DNA from: Dipteris shenzhenensis
Taxonomy: Eukaryota > Polypodiophyta > Polypodiopsida > Gleicheniales
DNA: 64,000 nucleotides
Reading direction: 5' to 3' (one strand)
Assembly (NCBI GenBank): GCA_047967505.1
Contig: CM106539.1
The notes under the pieces are model-generated. The model had not been told where the DNA came from. It made no database searches and saw only the letters and a program-made list of their open reading frames with translations. Below are positions 47,952 through 57,399 of the stretch, piece by piece. The first letter of the stretch is position 1; each line of letters opens with the position of its first letter. The translations under genes were made by a program, and so were the position numbers.

Positions 47952-48424
47952 TGTTGGATAGTAGTATCTGCTCTTTGCAGCATGTAGGGCGCGAGTATGG
48001 TCATCTTTTTTGTGTATTGGATCTCAGCATCTTTGCTCCGAAGGGGGTTATTATGTTGGATAAATCGGAGCCTAAGGTGTGTGTGACTAAGGTTGTGTTG
48101 AGTGTGAGTAAGGTTCTAAGGTTAGAGTGTCAGTGTGAAGGTACTTTAATGGTGTGTGCACCTTGTCCTTTGTGAAGGGTCAAGAGTCACTTGATCTTGA
48201 GTGATTTTAGGAGATGAGGTGTCATAGGGTGTCACTAGCTTGCGTGCGATTGGTTAGTGGTATGTCAAGAAACCATATGTGATTGGTCAGTAGACACAAG
48301 AGAAGGTTGCCCTCAGCCTACAAAATGAGGCGGTTGTAATCAATTATTTTTACCACGCATGAATATGATTTCACTTTGCCTTGCATCTCTCTCTTCTTCT
48401 CTCCCCCACTATCTGATTCCAACA
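47952..48424 (+). mobile_element. Copia-type 3' LTR with polypurine tract
   Basis: The 473-bp block has perfect 7-bp inverted ends, TGTTGGA and TCCAACA. It is preceded by CGCGGGAGG, the polypurine tract style found just before copia 3' LTRs. Positions 47775-47951 are probably the last internal bases of that element. It differs from the LTR at 45811, so a second copia family has recombined into or inserted beside the gag remnant. Confidence 0.75.
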
Positions 48425-48563
48425 CTATTGCTAACTTAGCCCGCTGAACAAGCCCTTCAAAAACCACATCCTTACAATCGAAACAACACTGTCACTGGAT
48501 AATGGTTTAAATGACCCTTAGCCTTGAGTAATTGTGAGGAAACTTTGTCCTCTGGTCCTAACT

Positions 48564-48840
48564 CTACCAACCTAGCATTAGTAATGGGGAGATCTCCACA
48601 GTGGTAGCTTGGATACTATTCTCTAACTTAGGGCAATCCTTCTTAACATATCCTATGATATGACAATTAAAACATCTTGTGCTCCAAGCTCTCCTTTGAG
48701 ATGGCAGCCCTCTACTGCCCAACTCTCTCTTGAAAACACTCTCTCTAGAAATGCACCCTCTATAAAAATGCACTCTCTCTCTGTGAAAATGCACTCTCTC
48801 TCTAAAAAATCACTCTCTCTTTAGAAGCACTCTCTCTTTT
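48564..48840 (-). pseudogene. Gag-like zinc-knuckle fragment and CT-rich repeat
   Basis: On the minus strand at 48564-48794, CFNCHIIGYVKKDCP keeps the spacing of a CCHC knuckle but has Tyr for His. From 48720 to 48840 an AAAATGCACTCTCTCTCT-type unit repeats about five times and supplies the upstream part of the frame. This is an isolated fragment of a retroelement structural protein. Confidence 0.55.
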
Positions 48841-49329
48841 AATCTTGGATAAGTCTCAAAATGGTGTCCCCTAATCCTTATATAGGCGCTATTAGTGAGT
48901 TTCCGCCACTAGTGTTTTTTATCGATTTTGTGAGCATTCAATTTTAATGCCTTCTAGAAAATGACCAACTAACTAATGAATGAAGGGGGTCTTAATGTGC
49001 TCTTTCTTGCACATCTCAAGCTCAGCTCATTCGATCAGGACAAAACTGAAGACACGAGTTCTACATGCACTAACCTATATGCCTTGAAGAGAGGGTTATG
49101 TATCCTATCTCTAATGGATTGTTGTGATCACGCAGGTCCTTCGGAAAGGCTCACAAAGTGCTGGACTTGATCCCCTTAGCTTCTCTATCTTATCTAGTGC
49201 TGTCCTTGGGTAGCAGTATGTCCACGTGGCACTTGAGGACAATTTGGATGTCACAGCTCATGCTCGAATTGGTGTGGGAGCATAAATATTGGAGGATCCC
49301 CAATGTGGTTTTTTCCTAATTTGTAAACT

Positions 49330-49680
49330 GATCTAAAGAGCTCTCCTTGTCTCGGTACACAAAGGTCCCATGTCCAAAAAATTGCTCACCAACCTTGCCT
49401 CTGTAAGGTACAAATGCGGTTGCAACTTCCAATGGAAGCTCAGAGTAGGTGCGGTTTTGGCTGGGCAAGAGCTTCTCACAATTGTTTGGTTTACCTGCCT
49501 CACAGAAAGCCAATGCTCCTGAAGCACCAATACATCGAGGTGGCGCACATTAGGTGCAACTTAGGGGCACAATCTCTTTCACTTGGTACTACTCCTTTAA
49601 GGTACATGGGTATAGATGACTTTGAGATTTTGCGGGCCTCTAGCAAGTTTTTCATGAGCGCTGTGGATGTTCCATGAGAT
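49330..49680 (-). pseudogene. LINE endonuclease N-terminal fragment
   Basis: On the minus strand, HLDVLVLQEHWLSVRQ near 49500-49548 matches the second conserved block of APE-type LINE endonucleases. A damaged entry segment (KLARGPQNLK) lies at about 49640-49670. No further domain is readable. The flanks 48841-49329 and 49681-50580 hold nothing else that I can assign. Confidence 0.5.
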
Positions 49681-50600
49681 AAGGTGTAGGCTCATGGGGA
49701 CATGACGTTACCGCTTGGTGAAGAAGAAGAAGAAGTTGTCTCATTAGCAAGTTGAGCTTCACAGGCTGTGTGAACCATGCACCTTTTGACGACCCTTCTT
49801 GTCTCATCAGCTCTCCTTGGCCATATCCTCATAGTTAGATCCATCACCCCATAGAACCATGCCATTTTATGGCTGTCCATGTACTCATATGAAGTGGAGG
49901 CGACCATGTCATGTCAAGCTGATAATAAGTGGGACGAAGGAGGACTAGGATATCGGGTCTCCATTGGAGCTCTTTGAAACCCCAAAGGTATGTTAGAGGC
50001 TAGTGTCTCTACACCATCTGACCCAACCTAGTGGTTCACTCTGGGAGGTATGCCTCAACCATCTATGATGGCATGCAGGTCGTAGCCCGTTTGCTACGAA
50101 AATTAAACTCCTTTGACACAACCATCTCCATGGAAATTGCATCAATGGAGTTGTCTGGATGCTACCATCTCCATGGAAATTGTAACAACGGACTTGTCTG
50201 GATGTTGCTGTAAGATGAAGACCTCGATGATAAAAGGTACAGGCCACAATGCATCATGGCATGTGCCCCAAACTTTAACGTAGTGAACTCGTGTGGAAGA
50301 GGTCTGTGGGTCAGGAGGGTGACACGTCCACTACTTGTGCTCTAGGGGTCTCTTTGGGACTTTGCTTTGGGGTGACTTGGGAGCCACCTTTTTTTGCTTG
50401 GGTCTCTATTGGATCCTTTGATCGATGAGGGATCCGTCTCTAATTAGGTCTCTTTCTCTGGGCTTCAGAGGAGTGTTGAGAGCTTGCATTATCAGCATTT
50501 CTTCCTTGATGGTGTCTATATGCTAAAACTGGTTATGCAAGTGTGTATAGGATTGTAAGCTAAGATTTTTTATGACCTTATATATATATATGTATGTATG
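49681..50600. other. Unassigned stretch before LINE tail
   Basis: Open frames on both strands lack motifs. ACCATCTCCATGGAAATTG is repeated near 50121 and 50164, and it ends in a TA/TATG microsatellite at 50580-50630. It may be the eroded upstream part of the minus-strand LINE fragment. Confidence 0.4.
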
Positions 50601-50624
50601 TATGTATGTATTTTATATATATAT

Positions 50625-51545
50625 ATATAGAGAGAGAGAGAGAAAGAAAGAAAGAAAGAAAGAGAGTTTATTAGCGTCCTCGGGGGGCCAAAAATGACCC
50701 ATGGGACCCGTCTCGATACAATGTAAAAAGAGTCTCCTCAAGGAGAGAGGTTAGGAGTCTATGAGTTCCTGACGACAAGTAAAAAGTCGAGTGACAAAAG
50801 ATCCCAATGCTGCCGGAGAGGCAGTGGAGAGAACTGATGTCAACTTAGCGGAGTCCCCCAGTATCTGCTGTTAGTCCTCCTTGATATGTGCATATCGGGG
50901 GCACTGTAGAGCTACATGTGCCTCTGTCTCAACTGTCTGCTGTCACAAAGGGTACAGACTCTAGCATGTCTAGGCTGGTGTATCCAAGCTCCCTGCTCAA
51001 TGGCAAATGTATGAGATCTGGTACGGAACCTGGCGATGTTTCTGCGATATAGAAGGGGGATGAGACCTCGCGGGTCTATCAGACAAGATACAAGATATAT
51101 GTAACCCCTACAAGCCACTGTGGGCTGAAGCAAAGGGCTCACTAAGGCCCTTGCTGAGTGCTAAGTGCTAAAAAAGCAAAAATCTAGTACAAAATATAAT
51201 AGGAAAAAGGAGCAATCAAGTACTGCTGAGAACCATAGCTCCAAGTACATGTGGAGGCTTTATATAACCCGGCTCCTTGATGGCCCTCTGATGTGATGCA
51301 AAGAGCTCACGTATTTGTGTTTGTCGGGATGTCTCCTGTGGTGGCGGGGGGTGTGCTCTCGTGGATCTCTGTATCCTGTGGGCTACATCGAGAGTAATGC
51401 CTCGTCTCTGACGGTCCCCTCTGAGAAGGGCTGAGATAGGTCGAACCTCAATCGTGCGTGCTCTGGTCGCCCCATGTGTCGTGTGTGGTCTCCACGTCTC
51501 TCGTCCAGTCACATCTTGGTGAGGATGTGTCAATTTTACGAGCAA
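50625..51545 (-). pseudogene. LINE-5: C-terminal fragment with zinc cluster and microsatellite tail
   Basis: On the minus strand, LLYRRNIARFRTRSHTF and HARVCTLCDS at 50912-51060 are the region before and into the C-terminal zinc cluster of a LINE ORF2. TETEAHVAL-like sequence continues in another frame. The 3' end is TTTATTAGCG-type sequence with a GAAAG/GA microsatellite at 50629-50676, matching the tail arrangement of the LINE at 37.4 kb. RT itself is not readable. Confidence 0.6.
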
Positions 51546-52080
51546 AAACCTATGAGCAGGTTTATACGAGCGTGTTTTTCAAGAGATTTTAAAAATAGTA
51601 TTTCTTTAGGAAACATGGTTTTTACACTTTTATTTTTATTAGAACTAGATCCCTTTATCATAAAATTATACAGACTAGTCACTCATTCATTTTTACATAA
51701 CATAAATCTTCTTATTCATAGACATCCCTTTGTACCGTTGTTATTACCTTAAAAAAGTATTGAAAAATAATTCATTTAAGAAACGTCCCTCATAATCACT
51801 CTCAATATAATAATATTATACATAAATAATTACTTATTAAACATATCATATGGCAATATCTTTCAAGAGTTTTTATAGTATTAATAACAAGATATTTATG
51901 GACATGTTTCTACAGAAATTTAAATTACTGTAAATAAGTATTAACTTGGGCTCATATATCACTCTCATAAAATACATGTAATATTTAATACTATATATGC
52001 AAGGTTTTCCAAAATATAACCCCATAGATGTGCTCAAATGGGGTTTTCCAATCAATTTGAGTGGCTGAATGACTATATTT
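51546..52080. other. AT-rich, gene-free stretch
   Basis: Strongly AT-rich with short frames only; no motif, element terminus or RNA gene is seen. Confidence 0.6.
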
Positions 52081-52117
52081 GGACATTGGATGTGAAAGTT
52101 ATGTCACTTTTAAAAGT

Positions 52118-52235
52118 GCTGTCCAAGGTAGTTTCGCCAGCGAAACTACCTTGAAAGACCTTGTTCAAAGGGGTTTCGTTGGCGAAACTACCTTGATGGC
52201 TGGCTTCAATGAGTTTTCTTTGGAGAAACCCTTTC
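52118..52235. repeat. Three-unit palindromic repeat coding alike on both strands
   Basis: Units start near 52132, 52174 and 52215 (period 41-42). The first contains a perfect palindrome with 14-base arms (52124-52137 and 52140-52153) and a two-base loop. The others have TTTCG-TTGG-CGAAA and TTTCT-TTGG-AGAAA. The plus strand reads as GSFASETTL, GFVGETTL and EFSLEKPF; the minus strand also reads GSFANETPL and GSFAGETTL. Confidence 0.85.
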
Positions 52236-52499
52236 ATGAAGATAGGTTGAGAGAGGTTTTTCAATGTCACCCCCTATTAAGTAAAAAGTTGTAAGAAGGA
52301 TCATAAGGGAATTTTCATAGAGAAGTCTACTCTACATGTGGGTTTCTTCAAAAGCCATCCCATTATGTTCTCACCATTCCCAAAGATTCACATAAATATT
52401 CGTGTATAAAATAGGCATTCCTATAATACTTTTCATATTTCTAAGTGAAACTATGTTTTCTTCTGATCCATTTTTGTCATATTTTTACATAGTTGGAAG

Positions 52500-53760
52500 C
52501 TTTTTTTTTCCTTCGCTCGGACGCTCGGAAGATTTCGCTCGGAAAATGCTCATCCCCTCTTGGTGACAGGTCTCACTGCTAATCCATAGTGCTCTCGTCT
52601 CCTCGGGCTCATCCCACTCGATCTCATCTGGTGCTGGCTCGGATGCATAGAAATGAGTGACGCGTCTCTGTGCTCGGTCTAGCTCGATGTCCTAAGGCAC
52701 TGCCTGTAGCTGATCTCTGGCATGCTGTACAAGGGAATCTTTGTGCCTTCGCATCTCAATCAGGTAGAACCCAATGTAAACCTGGTCGAGGAAATGTATT
52801 AGTCGTGTGAGTGGTTCGAAGCCGAGCCCCTCCTGAAAGAGAGAGTGGTATCGCCCTCGGATCTCATAGTAGGCCAGACAAACACACAACCTCCCCCATC
52901 GTGCATAGTCTACAGACCCGTTGCACTCTAGGTATGCCGGCCGCTCTCCTAGCCTCGATCCGCAACTGGTGGGACGAGACTCATATCTGTTCGATAGCAA
53001 TCCGCAAGGCGTGTGAGACTCTCCTATCCTCAAGGTACTGGGGCCTGATGATGAGACCATGCTCCGATATCCTCAGAAAGTGGTCATGATAGAACTGAGA
53101 CTTGGTAGGGAACCCCGGATCCCCCGTCCCTCCAAGCGTGAGATGTGAAGCTGGAGAAGGTCCAACTGTATGATATGGTTAATCTCATCATGTGGAAGGA
53201 GCTCCGCTGGTGCATCCATGCTGTACTGAAAGGGGGGGAGCTTATCCATCTGGATACCGTGGCTATCAAACCATGCGGACACCCGCGCATACCATGCTAT
53301 ATCAAAGCCTCTCTTTGCCAGTCGTCGGGATGACTCTAGTGCTAGTCCAGGTAATCTCCACTGAGGTAGGGCCCAAACTCTATGGAGAAAAGTTACGGTT
53401 TGGAAGAGGGCGTCGACCTGGAGAGGTGTCATGGCGAACTCTGCCTGTATGAGGCTTACTCCGAATTATCCTAGATTCCATGATCACCTGTAGCCTCTCA
53501 AATCCCTTCCAGTCAGTAGCTGAAAGGTCACTCTCCCAAAAAGGTGCCACGTACATGGCAGTCGGTCTCACAAGAGTGTCAAAAAGCTAGCCCTTCGTCA
53601 GTGGATCTTGGAAATGCGCCTGGAAGCACTGTCTCTCTAATCGGGCCAAGGCGCCCTTCCCTCGTGTGAGTCGTGCTCTGGCGGCATGGGTCATCGTGAA
53701 GCTTGGTCCCGTGCATATTGCCCCTAGGTACGTGGCAGATCCAGAGGGTGTCTCCTAGTG
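52500..53760 (-). pseudogene. LINE-6: C-terminal part of ORF2
   Basis: On the minus strand, MYVAPFWESDLSATDWKGFE at about 53490-53550 is the post-RT tyr-x-x-x-trp region. KRGFDIAWYARVSAWFDSHG and MDKLPPFQYSMDAP (53210-53330) match the LINE at 37.4-39.5 kb, which has MDKLPPFQYSKDA. CVCLAYYEIRGRYHSLFQ at 52840-52895 is the end of the zinc cluster. A T-run at 52501-52509 would be the poly(A) tail. It is truncated on its 5' side near 53760, where the internal end of a copia element begins. Confidence 0.75.
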
Positions 53761-54303
53761 TTCTGCTGCAGCTATTGTCTACTGAGCTACTGGAGATCCA
53801 GATGGGTCAGTAGATTGCCAGTGCCGGAATCCTGACACAGTGTATTGATCCTTGTGAGCTGTTATATGTCCGTTGTCATTCGAGCCCTGAAGATCATCGA
53901 TCTGGCAACAGTGTACCAGTTTGGACTTGGGGGTTATCTAGCTCTGAGATACCGGTGCCCATGCAGGAAAGCAGACCTTGCACCGGTCGTAGTATCAGTT
54001 GGATTATTGTTCCAGTACCTTCTGTTGGAGTCATGTACGAGTACCAGCAGGTGGATTGTTGTACCAGATGACCTAGTGTACCATTACCAGACCAAAGGAG
54101 TGTACCTAGCACTTGTGGCCTGGGAGCAATAGTTCCTGGTTTCTAGTGATCGTGCTGAGGCAGTTCGCGCCAAGAGGGGGCTTCTTCGACAGTAGTTGTG
54201 GCGGTCTTTAACGATGGAGTATCACATGATGGATTCCTCCAGCTGTTCCAACGGCACACCCAGCTGCCTGGCGTCTCTGTTCTATCCAGCAGCTGAGAGG
54301 GGG
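53761..54303 (+). other. Internal 3' end of a copia element with polypurine tract
   Basis: Untranslatable sequence rich in GTACCAG phrases (near 53914, 54013, 54042, 54060 and 54088) ends in GCTGAGAGGGGG directly before the LTR at 54304, as a polypurine tract should. No pol domain is readable. Confidence 0.5.
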
Positions 54304-55486
54304 TGTTAGAGGTGGTCATCTCCTGATGTCACCTAGAGAGAGAGGGCCTTGCTTGTGGGTGTGCCTAATGAGTGAGGCTAGGGTAGATGAGTGAGGGCCT
54401 GTGTTGTGGGTGTGCCCGCTCCCGTGAGAGTAGGACTGTGTAGCTATCCAGTGCCCTTTGCTGGTCCATGTGTTGCCACGATGGCCATGGAGGTTCACGG
54501 GAGGGGTACAGAGCTGTGTGGCCATGTCTGCCCTGATGTGCTGCCACGGGTCAGCCCTTGTAGGCGCCTCTGATGGGCCCTATATGATGTTTGGCCATCT
54601 GAAGGTCGGCCATCTTGGCTGTTTGCAGCTCCCCATCGGCTGGGGGATGAGTGCCCTTTATAGGGGTGTGTGCAGCTCTAGTGGTGGGTCGGCCCACCTA
54701 GGCTGGTTGGCCCTCTTCCATACCAGCTGACTGGGCAGGGGGGGATGCCTATATATAGGCCCCCCTTTCTCCTCAATTTCTATCGCTTGGAGCAGGTGTG
54801 TGGAGCAGTACTTCCACACTCAGGATGCGGCAGTTGAGCACCTCTTGTACGTCTCTTGTGCATCTATTCAGTAGAGGTTTTCCCCTGCAGTTCTGGTGGT
54901 CTTTCCTGAGATCCACTTGCAGTTTTCTCTGTTTTCCCTCTCCCTCTCAGTGTGGTGTGTGTGAGGCGTGACGATGGCCATGGAGGTTCCCAGGAGGGGT
55001 GCAGAGCTGTGTGGGCATGTCTGCCCTGATGTGCTGCCACGGGTCAAGCTCTTATAGGTGCCTCTGATGGGCCGTATATGAGGGCTGTGGAGCAGGGGGT
55101 GGGCCAACGGCCACCTTGGCTGTTTGCAGCCCCCCATAGGCTGGGGGTTGAGCGCCCTTTTATCGGGCTGTGTGCGGCCCTAGTGGCGGTTCGGCCCACC
55201 TAGACTGGTCGGCCCTACTTGAGGGGGTTTGCCCTCTTCCATACCAGCCGACTAGGCAGGGGGAGCTGGCTATATATAGGCCCCCCTTTCTCCTCATTTT
55301 CCATCACTTGGAGCAGGTGTGGGGAGCAGTACACTGCCACACTCAGGGTGCAGTAGTTGAGCACCTCTTGCACCTCTCATGTGCATCTATTCAGTAGAGG
55401 TTTTCCCCTGCAGTTCTGGGGGTTTTCACTGAGATCCACTCTCAGTTTTCTCTATTTTCCCTCTCCCTCTCAATGTGGTGTGTGTG

Positions 55487-55517
<31 letters not shown>

Positions 55518-55545
55518 TGTTCATTTCTGATGCACTTCTGACACA
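54304..55545 (+). mobile_element. Copia 3' LTR with internal promoter duplication
   Basis: It starts TGTTAGAGGTGGTC, like the LTR at 45811, and ends GCACTTCTGACACA, like that LTR's GCACTTCTCACA. A segment of about 490-520 bases is present twice in tandem (from 54479 and from 54972), each with GATGGCCATGGAGGTTC, a TATATATAGGCCCC promoter and TTCAGTAGAGGTTTTCCCC. This makes the LTR about 1240 bases. A CT microsatellite lies at 55491-55516. Confidence 0.72.
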
Positions 55546-56017
55546 ATTATGCGCTCGAAATCTCCATCTCAGGGTGTGGGGGTGAAGGTGGACGAGCTGA
55601 TCATAAGGTGTCCCTTCTTGATTGTCAGCCATGGTGGGATATTATAATTTACCAAAACTACGGCCCATGTTGACCAAGACATCGAGCGTAACCCAAAAGG
55701 ATTCACACCATCCATTGCAAGCCCAAGATATAAGTTACATCAGAAAAAGCATCTCTACGTCTGTAATCTTGTGAAACCCTTGGGGCCTCTGACCACTGAG
55801 TGTGTTTGCTCTTCTTGCCCTCTGGTGTCCTTGCTCTCTCTGCCTCTGTTCTTCATTTGTTACGTAGTTAGCCTATGGGGCAAAAATTATTTATTCGTCA
55901 GGAAATTGGCTTACAAATCACACTGTCTGAACAAGAAGTTCACATTCACCTCTTGAATACTGACTACATAACTTGATTAAAAAGCTAGAAGTTGATATTA
56001 CTGAGGTCTGCTTACAG
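55546..56017 (+). other. 5' flank of RLCK locus; first exon not seen
   Basis: Between the LTR and the first recognisable kinase exon there is no plausible N-terminal exon. Short frames here have no kinase or myristoylation signature. Either the first exon lies further upstream beyond the inserted LTR or it has been lost. Confidence 0.4.
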
Positions 56018-57399
56018 GAGGTGTCCTACAGTTGAGCACCTATCCTTTGAGGGCAACAAAGAAAGTGGCCTGTTAACACCTAGAATAGAGAATGAACTGC
56101 CGCAAGTTTCAAATTGTCGAGTTTTCACTTTCAAGGAGTTAAAGGTGGCAACCAGAAATTTTCGACATGGCAACATACTGGGAGAAGGAGGGTGGGTTCA
56201 ATAGATGAGATTGGTCCTACAGGTGCCAAGATCAATTCAGGCATCAAAGTTGCTGTGAAAAGGCTTAATGAAATGGGCATGCAAGGTCATAACGAATGGT
56301 TTGTAAGTTTTCTTTCAAACCTTCTTTCATAAGCATTGCTTGTTTAATCAGAATCTATAGGTGCCAGTTGGCCTAGATGCATTTGTTTTGAATTTTTCCA
56401 TGCCTGGTCTTCTGTATGTAGGCGGAAGTGAATTTCCTAGGCCAGCTGCATCACCCACACTTGGTCAAGCTGATAGGATTTTGTTGCGAGAGCAACTATC
56501 GGCTTTTGGTCTACGAGTTTCTGCAGAATGGAAGTCTGGACAAGCATCTTTACGGAAGTAAATTTCTTTTCCATGGATCCAAATGCTGCATTGAATGTCA
56601 AATTGGGTTTGAAAAATTTTGATTTCTTTTTATTGTCACGCTCCAGAAGCAACCCAATTTTTGTCATGGACTATACGAATGAAGATTGCCCTTGGTGCTG
56701 CAAAGGGGTTAGCCTTTCTCCATGGAGCAAAAAATCCAGTAATTTATAGAGATTTCAAAACCTCCAACATACTTTTGGACTCGGTAAATGTGGGATTATT
56801 TAAGGTTTTGCACATTCCTTCATAAGCAGGTAATTAAAATTTTACATGTGGCGTTTGCTGCCTCAGGACTACACAGCAAAGCTTGCTGACTTTGGAATCT
56901 CCAAACATGGGCCGGTGGATGATAGAAGTCATGTGTCGACCCGTGTCTTAGGAACATATGGCTATGCTGCACCTGAATATATAGCGACTGGTAAGCTCGA
57001 ACATTTAAATCAAAACAAAATCTTTATGGATGAAAGCTAATGTAAGCAGGTATGTTTGCATGAGCAGGTCACCTAACATGGAGATCTGATGTTTACGGCT
57101 TTGGCGTAGTTCTCTTAGAGCTATTGACAGGGCAGCGATCCATTGACAGAACGAGGGCCAACGAGAAGAAACATCTGGTTGAATGGGCCCGTCCCTACCT
57201 TCGTGACAAGCGAAAGTTGTTACGTATCATTGATCCGAGTCTAGGAGGAGACTGCTCACTGAAAGGTGTTCGAAAGGCTGCTGCTTTAACATCTCAATGC
57301 CTGAGTTATGATCCCAAAACACGGCCTTTGATGAGTGATGTAGTGCAAACATTAGAGTCTCTTCAGATTACGAGTGTTTCCAAGAAACCTGTAGATTGA
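56018..57399 (+). pseudogene. RLCK-VII-type receptor-like cytoplasmic kinase, five visible exons, damaged P-loop
   Basis: Visible exons are 56018 (or 56032)-56302, 56422-56557, 56647-56783, 56867-56990 and 57068-57399. All four introns between them are GT-AG and keep frame. The encoded kinase resembles the PBS1/BIK1-like group: VFTFKELKVATRNF before the domain, [27 protein letters not shown] in the catalytic loop, [17 protein letters not shown] and [17 protein letters not shown] near the end. Members are membrane-anchored cytoplasmic kinases that relay receptor signals in immunity and growth. The fault is after GEGG near 56190: the expected FGxVFKGW is replaced by sequence about 16 bases short, with a stop in one frame and continuation (SIDEIGPTGAK) in another. 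That removes the glycine-rich loop, so the copy is probably a pseudogene, unless it is a sequence error. The N-terminal exon with any myristoylation site is not seen. Confidence 0.85.

Noticed and set aside
45811-48424. A single short copia element from 45811 to 48424
   Set aside because: The LTR at 47952 has a different sequence and length from that at 45811, so they cannot be the two LTRs of one element.
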